Shown here piece by piece: positions 19,401 through 31,270 of a DNA stretch of 64,000 nt. Source of the stretch: Kappaphycus alvarezii (lineage: Eukaryota; Rhodophyta; Florideophyceae; Gigartinales; Solieriaceae); assembly GCA_002205965.3 (NCBI GenBank), contig NADL03000602.1, positions 248,001-312,000 on the forward strand. Reading direction: 5' to 3'. A program made the translations under genes and the position numbers. How positions within the stretch are numbered: the stretch's first letter is position 1; each line of letters starts with the position of its first letter. The notes beneath the pieces are model-generated. The model did no database searches. It was not told the origin of the DNA and saw nothing but the letters and a program-made list of their open reading frames with translations.

Positions 19401-22000
19401 TACTTTCCTGCTTTAACAGGTGCAAATAATAGCGGCAAACTTATAAACGTGTGTAGAATGAGACGAAACGTAACTGCAAGTGGATAGGTGCATAATTCTC
19501 AATACTTTCGATGCGTTTTAATGTGCTTGCGATGAGCTTTTCTGTTTCTTGCATCCTCTTCTGCACTGAAATGCCTGTATTCTTTGAAAATATCCCACAG
19601 CCCTCTACTACTAGCCTCATTATTTTTCCTTTCCTTTTATCCTTTAGGATCAGCTTTATCATTATCAAAATTTATTTATTCTTGTCAAGTCATATTATGT
19701 ATTGGAGGAGAGAAAGTTCCAGAATACAAGATGAAACATATATTTTATCTTATATTCTGGAACTTTCGCCATAACCCTGCGTTATTTCCCTTATTTTATC
19801 CCTTATGAATGAACCAACTTCAGTAGTCGATGAGCTACAAGTTTTGTGCCTGTAAGAGTCCATGTAGTTACATAAACTGCTCGAATTTTCAGTCTTACCT
19901 TACTCCTTACAGTACCGACTATTTAGTGCAGTTGCGACGAGATGGCAACAATGTACATTTATCGCGGTGAAAATGGACACAGTTCATAACGCGCAATGCA
20001 ATACTACATAATGGCAGCACTACATTGTACTGTTAGATCTCAATCGGCGCGTGTCCGGTACACCTGTAGTCCGTTTGATTCCAGTAGCATGTGCAGTAGT
20101 ACAATCGCAGTATTTGACTTGCATTTCATTTTAAGCCCTTTTTATCCTTTATAAAGTGACCCAAACCCTGCGCCCAGGACCGGCAAGACATCTCAAAAAG
20201 CAGTGTGGAAGTGAGAGTGTAACAGTATGGGGTGTTTTTATGGCATAAGGATATCTTAAATCGTGAAGTTAAATGATAAATAAAACGGGCTGATGTAAAA
20301 GGAAATATTACATAACCATTTTCCTTCATTTCAAAGTATCTTCCATTGAAAGATGAATCTTCGAGTCACCCTGCAGTAATGGTGAGAAAATGAATTCAAT
20401 ACAAATTCGTTTCGCTTCTGTAATATCCCACTCACTAGTCGCAATCCAACTGAAAATATTGGTGTGATAATTTTTAGGAATTTTTACTGCAACTCAAAGC
20501 TTTTTGAAGATGTGAAGTCAGTAACAGTATTCTTTTGGGTGTATCTAATCACTTTGCGCCATAAATATTGGTTAAAGTGGTAGAATAGATGTAGAAGCAC
20601 TGGATTAGTGTAATTCATGCAGCAGAGAAGAGGCAATAATACTAGATGTATCGACAAAAAAGTTCTTCCTCTGCAGTGCCGATCTCATTTAAAATTATCA
20701 ATACATTTTATGCAGAGCGGAGCGAAGTAAAGAGGACTTGTTTTTCTGTATTATGTCTAATGAATCATGCCTGTTGACAGGCTTCGAGCCAGCTATTTAG
20801 GCACATGACTCACATTACCCATTATCCTGAGCATGTCTAGCATACACGGGGGGATAGCAGAACCGCACTTTTCAGAAATTAAAGAACTAATTCATTCACT
20901 TTCTGTGTACTAGCTTCTCTTCAAATACAGTAAAAATTTTGAAATTTTTCTTTTTATGTAACTATATGCGGGCTCCGATGGTAAACCGAGATCTTTATTT
21001 TAAGTTTAAAAATGCTTCTGCTTAACAGAAAAATTTCGCCAAATGCTGAACCGATGGATAAAAACCAACGGAAACGAAAGGAAATTCCTGCGGTGAAATC
21101 TTAGCCAGCCGAGAAAAATGATTGAAAGACTCCCGATGTATGTGCTTTTTGATTACAGAAAGCAACGGAAACGGGGACAAGTGCTCTAAATGAGCGAGCT
21201 TGAGTAGCGAAACAGGACAGAAATTTCCTGGACCCCTCGTTTGCTGATACAAAGGAAGCCATAGTTGAGTGCAGCAGGGTGAGCTGAGCATTGGTAGTCT
21301 ACTCGAGGAACACGGAATTACGTAGACGTTTATCCAAGATTGATCCAGCTTGCAGTGGTAGCGAGGGATAAAAATCCAACTATTGCAGAAAAAACCAAAT
21401 TCGACACGACGAGCGCTCCGAGTGAAAACAGGTGATCTCCAAGACTATAATACCATGCAGATTAGCGTTGAATGTTTAAAAATTCAGCCTATTATGTGAC
21501 ATAAGACCAACTGTTTTACCTAACAGGTGTGAAAGTGTCTGGTACTGTAGTTGAAAACAGAGTTAAATCCTGGGTTAAGGATATCTTGCTCGTTGGAGGC
21601 AATATTCTAAGCATTTTTTCTGTAAAATGCTCTCTGTCAGCATAATTGACGTTAGGCTAACAATAATTCATTAGCGTTCGGTTAGCGCTTAGCCAGGGCT
21701 ACAGTAATCAACCTTTCTATCGTATGCTATCCCATTACCTGAGCCTTAAATGAACTTCACATAACCCTTTCGTTAGTTACCATTTGATATCCGGGACTGC
21801 GGGCCTGCATGTGGCACAAATCCCTATACACCCCCGTATCTGTGGCGTACAAGATTTCATTCTCAAAGTGCTAAACTATACCACTCTATTCTCAGCTAGG
21901 AGCTCGTCCAAGATAATATTAATCTACACGAATATCGTACTTCGCCTCAAACCCTCAACCTTTCAGATGAATAAAAACGCAGCAAGTCAAAAATCCACAC
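16441..22000. other. A/T-rich gene-free block
   Basis: Frames are short and their translations have no motif I recognise. Composition falls sharply from the GC-rich part to the left. No tRNA, rRNA or TE protein is visible. The only structures worth naming are the hairpin at 19712-19767 and scattered short palindromes. Confidence 0.6.
19712..19767. repeat. Inverted repeat, 19-bp arms, 18-nt loop
   Basis: GAAAGTTCCAGAATACAAG at 19712-19730 pairs with CTTATATTCTGGAACTTTC at 19749-19767 with one mismatch. It may be the end of a small MITE or a hairpin in a non-coding transcript. No target duplication is clear. Confidence 0.8.
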
Positions 22001-22199
22001 TCACTGCGGTGGTCGATCGTTAGGAATTACTTAAATTCAAACCAATTGAGGATAAAAAGTTCGCAGATAATGCTTACCCTTTCAGAAGATATCTTTAGGT
22101 GTATCCAGATGCCACCCAGTCGGTACAGGCTGAGACTCCATTGATTTCAAATATGCCTCGCCTACAGCTGGAGCCAGAGTAATGTGACCCCGAGTCGAT

Positions 22200-24024
22200 A
22201 TATTCTGTTCATCGAGCTGTATCTAGCTCCTGGTCTTTGCGCTCAACTCTTGAGATCCGTTGTCAGGTAACCTGCCTCCTGGATCATCCATGACTAAATT
22301 ACTTTGGCACCTTGGAATCCAGCTTCATAAATGCCATAAAGAAACTTCCAGAGCTTCCACCCCACTCCTTTGCTTGTATCCCATTCCCATGAAGGCCGTA
22401 TGTACAGATAACTATTGACCGGAAAGTTCTGAAGGTATGCGCTCTTTGTGTCCACTAAACCTATCTGAACTGGAAGATTACGGGCACCGACAGCATCGGT
22501 CTGATCACAGACAATTGATTGTCAGACGAATTATTCCGTATGATTCCTCTTTCCTTGTCTCAATTTCTGTTTAGGCATTTACTTCACAATCTTCGCACTT
22601 GACTTGTAGATAATGTGGGACGTTATTATGTAGGATCCTAAAGGTGCCTCGGACTCATTTATTCTATTAAAAGAGTCTTTCTAAACTTTATAAATATCTT
22701 CCGACTGTATTTTTTCTCATGAATCACTCTAATGTAAACTCCATATGATTTCTGCTAGCCCGCTCAGCGCCAAATACACTAAATAGCTATTCAAACTCTC
22801 ATTGTTCATATGTGCTCATTGAAGTCCTAGGAGCGACCTAACTGTATTTCGTCCAGCTTCCAAACTTCAGCCTTGGGCTGATTTCATACACGCTGGACCA
22901 CAAAGATCTCACTTTAGCTTTTGTCTCCTTTTAGCGTATCTCTGTAGTACCAGGCAATCTACTAGACAATATGCCCTCTAAAGTGCCTGTGTGGTGTTAC
23001 TTACACAGATCAAAAGTTGTAATTAGGCGCAAATCCTCCTTGGCCACTGTCTCTTGCGTACCTCGATCATAACTGCTGCATTTCACAAAAAAATTGTGAC
23101 CTTTACAAGCTTTGCTCTTATTCATCTTGGATGTTTATTTGCTTAGAGGAGTCGCAAAAAACATATTTTAATCATCCTCCCAGAGGTCTTTAGTCGCCAC
23201 TAGGTGGTGAATTTTTGTGAAGCATGACATAATCCAACGCTTTTGGTGCAGTAGTCTGTATATGTGGTTCTATAAACTACTTTCTAAAGAATATAAAATG
23301 CTCCGTACTGAGGAAACTAAAGTTAATCCTCAATATGGAGGGAGAACAGCCCTGGCTAATTTGAATGCCTCAGTAGTGATATACTATGAATTAAGTTGCC
23401 AATTAACGATGGTCTCATAATTAGTGCATTTGGAGAGGTTATAGCGGATTAATTTTCCATTCTCTCGATAATTTGTATACATAGTCCATTATTACGTTCC
23501 ACACAACCATTCTTGTGCAAAGACCTCGAGAGTCTTGCATGGACCCTAATCAGATGTGCCTCGATTAATATTGTTAGAACAGGAAGTGGGAATTCTAGAT
23601 CGGCACTGAAACCCTTTATATTCCCTCTATTATACAGCCATAACATCTTAAAATTTTTCATCATGTTACAAGAATCTATCGCCGAAAAGATGCCCCTTAC
23701 TCAATAGTTGTTTTCTACATCACCTATAATAATCATTTGGTACTTCTCTGCTTTGATTTATACCACTAAAACATTCGCCTGGACAGATTAATTTAACTAC
23801 TCATTAATTGCGGTTCCGGAAACCTTCTTTTCGGGCGCCGGGCGTCCAAAAGAAGGATATATATCACAGGAATCATGAACGGTGTCAGAGTTTGCCTTAA
23901 CCTCATCTGATAGCTCACCATAATATCGTGACAAGGATTTCCTCTTGTCGACTATAGAGTGAAAGAGTCTGGATCTCGTTACGAAAAGTACTCTGACATC
24001 TTTCTTTCGTGAGCTGGCCATCAT
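22200..24024 (-). pseudogene. Ty1/copia integrase and reverse transcriptase relic
   Basis: On the minus strand the order is that of copia pol. At 24024-23797 is a peptide ('VLFVTRSRLFHSIVDKRKSL', 'RYYGELSD') of uncertain place. At 23664-23449 is the end of an integrase core: 'LIRVHARLSRSLHKNGCVER' then 'NNGLCIQIIERM', matching copia 'RPARRHNKxGxVERKN'. At about 22650-22290 is RT: 'SHIIYKSSAK', 'QIGLVDTKSAYLQNFPV', 'YLYIRPSWEW' and 'GWKLWKFLYGIYEAG'. The DVKxAYL Asp is present. Stops and shifts occur every 50-100 codons and the catalytic double-Asp region is not recognisable. Gag and LTRs are not found. Confidence 0.65.
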
Positions 24025-24850
24025 CTATAAAATTGTATCGTTGGAAATATGGACAAAATCGATTCATAGTATGTAATTCCCGTTCTAATTATTCAATATG
24101 TAGGTACTGAGCATCCTGGAGTCGGTATATATGGGACGCTGAATTTTGATGTATAGGTCGACTGCTCAGAAAATATCAGTGTACATACAGGCAAAACACT
24201 AAATAATCCCAATTGAATAAATCACAGATTTCCTTGAAGAGGACCTGAAATAATAATAAGTGGAAACCTAGTATTGAATATAGATGAGCGCTGGGGGTAT
24301 TTTGATGAACCTACGGTATAAAAAATTACTTCTGACACGCTACTATTGTTTATACTGTTAAGCAGAGTAAAAAATGCTACCAAAAAATTTCCAAGTGACA
24401 CAAATAATTTTGCACACCAAATTTACTCTCAGTTATCAAAATTTTCGAGATATTCCGGACCACAGCCAACCGTATCTTTCAAATACTATATCGACGCAAA
24501 TTTGCCCCCCTTTACGGATGAGCCATAAATACGTATCATATTTTTTGGCAATAAAATTCTAATAATTATTTGTTTAGAATTTAAAAACTAATCGTTACGC
24601 TTCAAAATTGTTTTTTGAGAGCATCGGAAGAAGCGGAGGTATTTGATCAACCATCAAAATTAAATATTTTGATCACGTTTTTTGTTTTGCAACAGAAAGG
24701 GGAAATCAAAAATTGATGTGAAGTGGCAAAACTAGGGATGCAAATTCGACAATAATGTAGAATTCACCTGCATTATGCCTCCCCATATGTCAAAATAATT
24801 ATTGAAAGGCAACAGTTTCCTGGCGAGAAAACAATAGGCGCGAAAAGACC
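24025..24850. other. A/T-rich spacer between copia relic and Harbinger element
   Basis: No protein motif is seen. The left end of the Harbinger element should lie here or just to the right. I could not match any sequence here to an inverted copy beyond 27.1 kb, so its terminal repeats are not called. Confidence 0.4.
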
Positions 24851-24959
24851 ATGAACGCGGGAGATACCATCGCGTTTCTCTTTCTTCTCTCTCTGCATCG
24901 TCGCGACCACCAGCCCATTCACGGCGACCGCCATTCTGTGCACCACATCGCTCCCGACT

Positions 24960-25840
24960 TCATCACAATCATGTCATGGCGTTTTCTTCTGAAATTGGGA
25001 TTGTGCGCTCCAGCCAGTGCCGTAGCAGCAAATACATCAAGGAGGAAGTCGTTGAGTTACTCGTGACTACATTTACGTCAACACGGACGAGACTGTGGGG
25101 CCGGACCAGGTGGAGACCACCTACTACGCCTATATCTGAGAAGTATACTAAAAGAAGAGGCCTTGCAATGCGGTGTGGTGGCTGATGAAGCCTGTGCAGA
25201 CCTGCTTGAAGACGAACCTCAAGGAGTGCGTGCGCTTCTCGGTGTGTATCAAGACCTTGAAGAAAATGAGGAAGAGAGGCCATACAGATGACGACTAAGT
25301 GCGGCTTTCCACAGCTTTTTTCAAAAATCTCACTGTATCACACCCGGGCGAAGACGTCGGCAAGCTTTTTCTGCTTCCCCGTGCTAGTTACTGCTGTACG
25401 AACTGCCAAAATTCTAGGCTGCATGCTCGCCGACGCAGATGACGTCGGATAACTCACCGGGGTTCTACGGAAAAGACGAGACGCTGGCCACATCTCCCGA
25501 GTGCAAGACGGAAGAAAAGGCCAAATATAAGCCAAAAAGGCCCCTTGAAGACGTATGGCGCCAGGTAAAGGAGGAGCTGACCATGCACAATATGCGAGCA
25601 AAGAAGCTTAAGCTCGTGGAGTCGGCAGTCAAGCTGTAGAAGATGCAGCTCGCAGAGATAAAGAATCGCAACGAGATACTGCTGATCACGAACGGCCTGG
25701 GTGGCGCGACGTCTGCACGGGCTCTACAGTACTTCTAAATGAAGCAGAAGGAGGTGCTGAACGCAATGAAGAAGGAAATGCCACCAATGATGCGGATGAC
25801 AGCTCGAACCTCTCCGGCTTCGGGGATGACGCTGTGAGCC
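24960..25840 (+). pseudogene. PIF/Harbinger companion protein (Myb/SANT-like DNA-binding), broken
   Basis: Harbinger-type elements carry a second gene whose SANT/Myb-like product helps the transposase bind DNA. Frames in order give 'VNTDETVGPDQVETTYY', where family members have the 'D-Q-T...F-W' start. Then come 'LKTNLKECVRFSVCIKTLKK' and 'HPGEDVGKLFLLPRASY', at the place of the 'KSF.FLHCW' motif. Further on are 'DSPGFYGKDETLATSPEC', 'KRPLEDVWRQVKEEL' and 'MQLAEIKNRNEIL' with 'ARALQYF-MKQKEVLNAMKK', the usual C-terminal helix. At least five stops or shifts break it. It faces the transposase tail to tail. The domain assignment is from motif order only. Confidence 0.6.
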
Positions 25841-25941
25841 TTTGCACCTGGGCGCGATGTAGCACCGTCCTTTTTCCGTTTTGGTGAAGCCGTCGATAGT
25901 CTGGGACTAAATAAATGAACCTATAGAAACCCAAAACGCTC

Positions 25942-27133
25942 TCATTTTATTACTTTCAGGGCGTTTGCCTTCTCCTCGCTGTACTTGTCCCATATGTGCT
26001 CGATGAGCAGGTGCTTCGTCATATTGTGCTTCGTCTCGTCCTCCATGAAGTTTAGCACCTTCAAGACCGCGTCAATCGACCCCGTGGATCGGAAACGAAC
26101 TTTCTGCCCTACACGCGTACAAGCCTTGCCCACATTGATGTCACCCCACCGTCAGCGATAATGTCGTCAGCGTATATTTCTTCCTCCTCCTGCTGCATGT
26201 CCAGCTCCATGCGATCTTCGACACTCATATGGTGTAGGATTATCACGCACATCACGATCGTCAACATCTTTTCGACCGTCATGAGGCTGGAGGGGCGCGT
26301 GATGATAATCCACTTCGCCTGAAACCCGTCGAGCTTACGCACGGTTCGATCCCGTACGAAAACTAGGACGGTTTGTTTCGCCTGATTCTGGCGATGCAGA
26401 AATCTCACGGCGACAGGAAGTCACCCTGAACTATCTTGTTCAGCAGCGTTTATGCCTCTACGACATTTATGTCGTTCAAGTATCCCTGCATGCCGAAGAA
26501 CGCATGCCAGATTTACAGTGAACAGTCAGAGATTGCCTCCAGCGTCGCTGTGGTCTTCTTAGCCTTACCCTTGTACTGCCCATACCAACCTGTCGGATAG
26601 TTTTTCGACTCACATTTTCAGCAGTCGATGCTGCCAAGCAGACCGAAAGTGCAGCCCCTTTCCACCTGCTTCAAAATGCGCTCGATATCGGCGTCGGTCG
26701 ATTCGAGCGAGTAGGATGGACCCAGCACTTCAACCACCGGAGAGAAAAACTGCTCCCCCATCACAAACGCGCTGTTCTTCGATCTCGCCAAGGCTAAGCA
26801 CACCTCGACGGCGTCCAGCAAGAGACCGCAGGCTAGAATACGCAGCGCTGCGATCATCTTGACGCTCGCCGAAATCTCCGTCTAAAGAACGCATTTCTTC
26901 CTCCGTTTGAAGGAGTCATAGCGGTCGATAATGGAGGACAGCACCTTGCTGAATACTGTTAGCAGCATGCGGAAGCGGCTTCGAAACATTAGAAAGTCGT
27001 ACAGCGGGACGTCGGCGACGCACAGCCTATCCAGCATAGTCGCGGCCGCGTCGAAGTTGCGCTCGAGGCTGGCTTGCTTGGAACTCCCTTCGGGATTCAT
27101 AGGGCTACTGTACTGCACAGGTCGAAAGCTCAA
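25942..27133 (-). pseudogene. PIF/Harbinger transposase, with stops and an internal deletion
   Basis: Start-side frame 27133-26882 ends 'DRYDSFKRRKKCVL', then a stop. 'KMIAALRILACGLLLDAVEV' and 'FGLLGSIDC' with first catalytic Asp follow. After another stop comes 'NYPTGWYGQYKGKAKKTTAT', then 'IWHAFFGMQGYLNDINVVEA' with the second Asp. This is the diagnostic order of Harbinger transposases of plants and oomycetes. The next expected block ('GYYLxDGIYP') and the Glu-containing 'RKDVERAFG' block are missing: the frame jumps to 'LDGFQAKWIIITRPSSLMTV', 'VIILHHMSVEDR' and finally 'EDETKHNMTKHLLIEHIW'. The third catalytic residue is therefore probably deleted. Four in-frame stops add to this; the element cannot be autonomous. 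Confidence 0.8.
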
Positions 27134-27145
27134 TTCATAGCTGAA

Positions 27146-27179
27146 TTCAATTGAGCAGTTCTATCATTACTCAATTGAA
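27146..27179. repeat. Perfect 10-bp inverted repeat beside the Harbinger transposase
   Basis: TTCAATTGAG at 27146-27155 and CTCAATTGAA at 27170-27179 form a stem with a 14-nt loop, just upstream of the transposase start. It could be a subterminal hairpin of the element. No matching copy was found at the other end. Confidence 0.7.
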
Positions 27180-27390
27180 CGCCAAAAAATACGTCTGAAG
27201 ATGGAGCGTGAGGAGTAGTTGTTGAAACTTAACCCTCAGGACGCCTAGTGCTCCCGCTTGAACATGAAACAGAATGAGGTGACGTCTCATAAAGGTATAT
27301 TTCGAAATAGGGTTAGGTTTATCTCGCAAGTTTAAAGACGCAAATCGGATTTGTAGGGGGCTAAAGGAAGAAATATCTTTATAATTTTAA

Positions 27391-28840
27391 TCAAAATCTC
27401 ATTTCAACTGACGTCACGCAGTAAAAAAGTAACTTTCCCTTGATGAAGGGTTCTAAATTCATGCTTATGTCTGCAATGCTTTTGAGAACAGTCTCTGCCA
27501 GAGTCAGGCTGGCAGATGAGAACTTTGCTCTTGAGTGAAATAATTTATCCAGGACAAATGTTCTTTGACCTGTATTAGATGTAAATTTTGCATCTTGACT
27601 GGTGGGCAAAATTTGATTTCTTTCCCTTAATAATTCTCTTTTTCTTGTTTGAAACAAGATAGATTCCTTACCCTTCAGGAAATACCTTATCACTTGAAAA
27701 GCTGTCAAATGAACCTTGCCTTTACCTGAATTCCATGTCATCGTAACTGTTCTGAATCATTCCATCAGACAATCTACAATAGAATTCATTTGGTGATATC
27801 TAATCATGGATACCTCTAGATCCTTTGTAAAGTTTCCAGGCCTCAACACGAAAGATTGCGAGCGAAGTAGTGTTCAATCTGATCGACCACTCCTTAACCT
27901 CAAATTTCTTCTCCAATTGCAGATCAGCCTGACGGCATCGGTTGTGCCGGTCAATCATGGCGCATGTGTCGAAGTAAATCCCGCACATCTCAGGAATATC
28001 TGTCTCCGAACTTACAAGTTTCACGTGGCAACCTAAAGATCTCTATCTTTCCCTGTAAATACGATTGAATCTCCTCGTAGTACCAAATGCACTGAAAAAA
28101 TATCTTCTTTCACGGTCCACCCACATAATTGCAGCAATTTATTTTTCAGTGTCTGTCTTCGAAACGAGTGTAAAATGTTCTCCGCGGTCCGTAACTTCAC
28201 TATCAGGAATAAACTACGTAGGGTACTTTTTTGAAGCCGTCTCGAGAACTATAATGTACCGCGTACCCATATCAAGCAAAATATCAGCTGCTTGGACAGA
28301 GGGAAAAAGTGAATCAGTACATGCAACCCTATCTGATCTAAACCGAGGCTCAACTAGGTCCGATAGCTCCATTTTACCTTGCAACAACAGCCTTGTATCC
28401 TCAATATCCGGTTTCCTATCCAAGCCCACATAGTGAGGGATACCCTTCTCAATCAATCTTCCTCCTATTCTATACCAACGTGACAAAATTTCTTCCACGC
28501 AGATGGGGTCAACTGGTCTGACATGTGGTCTTCTATGTTTACTTATCGCATCCACGAATACTGTGATGAGGTCCCATCGCCTTATTGGACTTTCCATTTC
28601 AGCCTCTACCAGGGGCCTTACATTACCGAAAGAAATTTAATTGTGAAATATTTGAAACCGGCCTCTGGGTATGATAAGCTCAAAAATTGGTTCTTCGATA
28701 AATACACGGATGGCGACTTTGACCTCCATAGAGATATTCTGTCACTGAATTCCAACCGTGACATCAGAACCAAATTACGAAAAATCTTAAAATTTTGCCA
28801 CATGTGCATGGTTCCAGATTGTCTCCTTCCAGGCTAATAT
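27391..28840 (-). pseudogene. piggyBac-type (DDE_Tnp_1_7) transposase, decayed
   Basis: From the 5' side on the minus strand, near 28810-28640, come 'FKIFRNLVLMSRLEFSDRIS' and 'LWRSKSP', the N-terminal 'F-G-LLAMS-ME--DR-SLWR' block. At 28597-28214 comes the core: 'PICVEEILSRWYRIGG', 'EKGIPHYVGLDRKPD' and 'RVACTDSLFPSVQAADILLD'. The family has 'CADSYFASV' with a catalytic Asp, kept here as 'CTDSLF'. At 28024-27800 comes 'CAMIDRHNRCRQADLQLEKK' and 'WSIRLNTTSLAIFRVEAW', matching the C-terminal 'KIDxHNRxRQ...WxxRVN' part. Frames at 27741-27391 continue. The main core is one 127-codon frame; the rest is broken. Flanking TTAA target sites were not established. Confidence 0.75.
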
Positions 28841-30858
28841 TTGTAGTTGCGACAATAGATGAAAGACAGCTAATTGGAAACATCCACGTAGAGTAGTCGG
28901 AAGGCGACTTGTCACGTGGTCCTTGTTATTCCACAATGAAGTCATCTCCTGGGCCATATATCTTCTATTTGCGCGCGGGAATTGATCAATTATGGCAATC
29001 AGTCACGTGACCCTGAATCCATTTCTGTCCATTTGCATAAATAATTGCATCGGGGAAATCATAGATTCCAACGATTTGCATTTTTTTGATTTGCATTGGT
29101 AGTTTGATTCGGAATGTCAATTAAACTAGGATTGAAAGCTGGGCTTTTACTTGGGATATTCAGCAACAGTAATTTAACTGGCTTCTTTCTTGACATTTGC
29201 CTACCTACCTACCTAACAGTGAAAGGAGAATTTTCTGACGTTTGGTATAAGCATAGCCTCCCCTGGCCTAACCTTACCCATATGTAACAATAAAAACGTG
29301 TTTCCATCTGAAAGTTTCCATTTTGCAGTCACCATTGTGCGAAAACGTCTGTTCTCCTCCTCGCGATTAACTTTTACGACGTATCCAGTGAAAACTTTCG
29401 TTTTTCATAGGGGCCTATAGAAGCGCATACACTTGACGTCAGATGTTAGAAGTCAAGCTCTTGTGTTAACACGGTTTTCGATAATGGCTCGGAGGTCTTG
29501 TACACGGATCATAGTGGAGGCTTTTTCTTAGCTAACAGAATGAACAACTGGAATCAGCAACGAACTAGAAAATTTGAAGCATGCCACCCCCAAGGAAGTC
29601 AGGTAGACTAAGTCCAGATGAAAAAGGGGTGGTTGTAATAGTTCTTATAATTACTTTTACGGATTTTTTAATTTAATCAATTGATGGCATATACGCGCAA
29701 TTGAGTACACGTGTGAAATAGACAGTAGGTAGTTTTGGGTACGATATCACAGCGCCGATGGTATGATACGTGGTCACAACCACCAGAGCCTCTCAGTGGT
29801 GTCAAATGGTTATTCATTGCATGCGCTCCACGTTACATAGAAAAACTGGTTTGGTCATTGCCGAATAGTCGGACCAGTCGGTATACTGTACTTTACAGTA
29901 TGGTACAATAACGCACGACATTGACAATGTTTACAGTAGACTAAAGATACAGAGAATCATCAATGTACTGTACGGTACAGTACATTATTGTGGGCTTCTC
30001 GGAAGAGCAGGAAATGAGCAGCAACAAAGCGAAATTTATTGTGTTTCACTAGTCCAGGACGCAACTCCGCTGAGAGAAAGCCAGTCCTTGGCAGCTGGAA
30101 CTTACTGAATGCCCAACTACTGTACTGTGAGGTACATTCTTTTGTTTCATTGATTAGGGACTGCTTGCATTACAGTTTCATACAACTTGCCACAAAATTG
30201 AATGGGTTGTCTATTCCGTACTAGGAATCTGTAAAAGGCTTAATGAATTGCGCACAAAGAAAATTTCTTTATATTTTTGTCTATAGTGAAGATTTTAAAC
30301 GTTAATATCTTCTCAAGTACGCTTTGTTTGTAAATAAAAATGCGATATTTGGTTCTAGCGCGCTATCTTTGCTAGAAACCGGGTTTACTTATGTTTGCGT
30401 GATGATACCCCACGTTTATTGTTCTTTTCAATATTCTTTATCTTTTTTCAACCACTTTATGATAGAAGCAGCATGTAATTGGTCGAGAGAGTATGTCATC
30501 GCGGTTGGATATGTTTTTTTTGGTGCCCTGCCCTGCAAATACAAACCGCAATGAATCACATTTTGCCAAAAAAAAAGCCTCGCTCTAGCAATTGAGCGCC
30601 ATGACAGTTCACCATTTATCAAAAAATTTGTCGCACTTTTTTCTTGCCGCCAGCCTTTTTTCTCGAAAATATTTACTAATTTCCCTGCCCTTAACGTGCA
30701 CTGCAGTGAAGAAACGGACAGCCCATACTTAAACTGTGGCGGTACAGCTCGATCGGCTGTTGTTGCTAGAACCACCAACAAGATTAGATGTGCGCACTAT
30801 GTAGATCATATGAAATTTTCACAAGTAACAAACGGCCGATAATTAATTTGACTTAACC
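28841..30858. other. Spacer with a TACTGTA cluster at 29.88-29.99 kb
   Basis: No gene is supported. A minus-strand frame at 30781-30428 is open for 117 codons but starts at TTG and has no motif. A (CTAC)n run lies near 29201-29216. TACTGTACTTTACAGTA near 29884 and TGTACTGTACGGTACAGTACA near 29963 form the only dense cluster of the palindromic motif inside the A/T-rich block. Confidence 0.45.
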
Positions 30859-31270
30859 TGTTAGATATATCTTTGGGAAACCGATTACTGGTTCACTCTG
30901 CTACTCGGCCGAACCCCGTTATTTTTTTTAATTTAGTTAGACTAGCAAAGACAAAGCTACATTGACTAAAAGTAGCAGGACGAGGTCTGTAGGAGACCGA
31001 AGGTAAGAGAAAGAATTTAGATTCTAACGTTTAGCTACCTAGCTATGTTTGGCAACTAGGGATACTACCAAAGACGTAGCCTTACCCCATCGGACGAACC
31101 TTATATAGGAAGCGCTACCTATAAGGGGGCCTAAAGGGGAAAGTGCATAGCTGAATTATTTGACTGTGTGTAGTATGGGTGGCTATGTTACTCATACAAA
31201 ATTTTTACAGCCAAATATACTGTACCTGAATTGAGACAAATCGACTAGGTCACCTAGAATGTGACTAGCA
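30859..31270 (+). repeat. LTR-like direct repeat, copy 1
   Basis: About 412 bp from TGTTAG to TAGCA. It aligns along most of its length, at lower identity, with 32708-33128. Shared anchors include GCTACTCG, GGGATACTAC, GCTACCTATAAGG and AATCGACTAGGT. Both copies are in the same orientation and start TG and end CA as LTRs do. The strand given is arbitrary. Confidence 0.65.

Noticed and set aside
24600..27420. Terminal inverted repeats of the Harbinger element
   Set aside because: I compared both flanks by eye and found no convincing match or TWA duplication.
28523..28837. 104-codon plus-strand frame
   Set aside because: The minus strand at the same place gives the piggyBac N-terminal motifs, so this is a shadow.
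30428..30781. 117-codon minus-strand frame
   Set aside because: It has no ATG at its start, no recognisable motif and lies in low-GC spacer.
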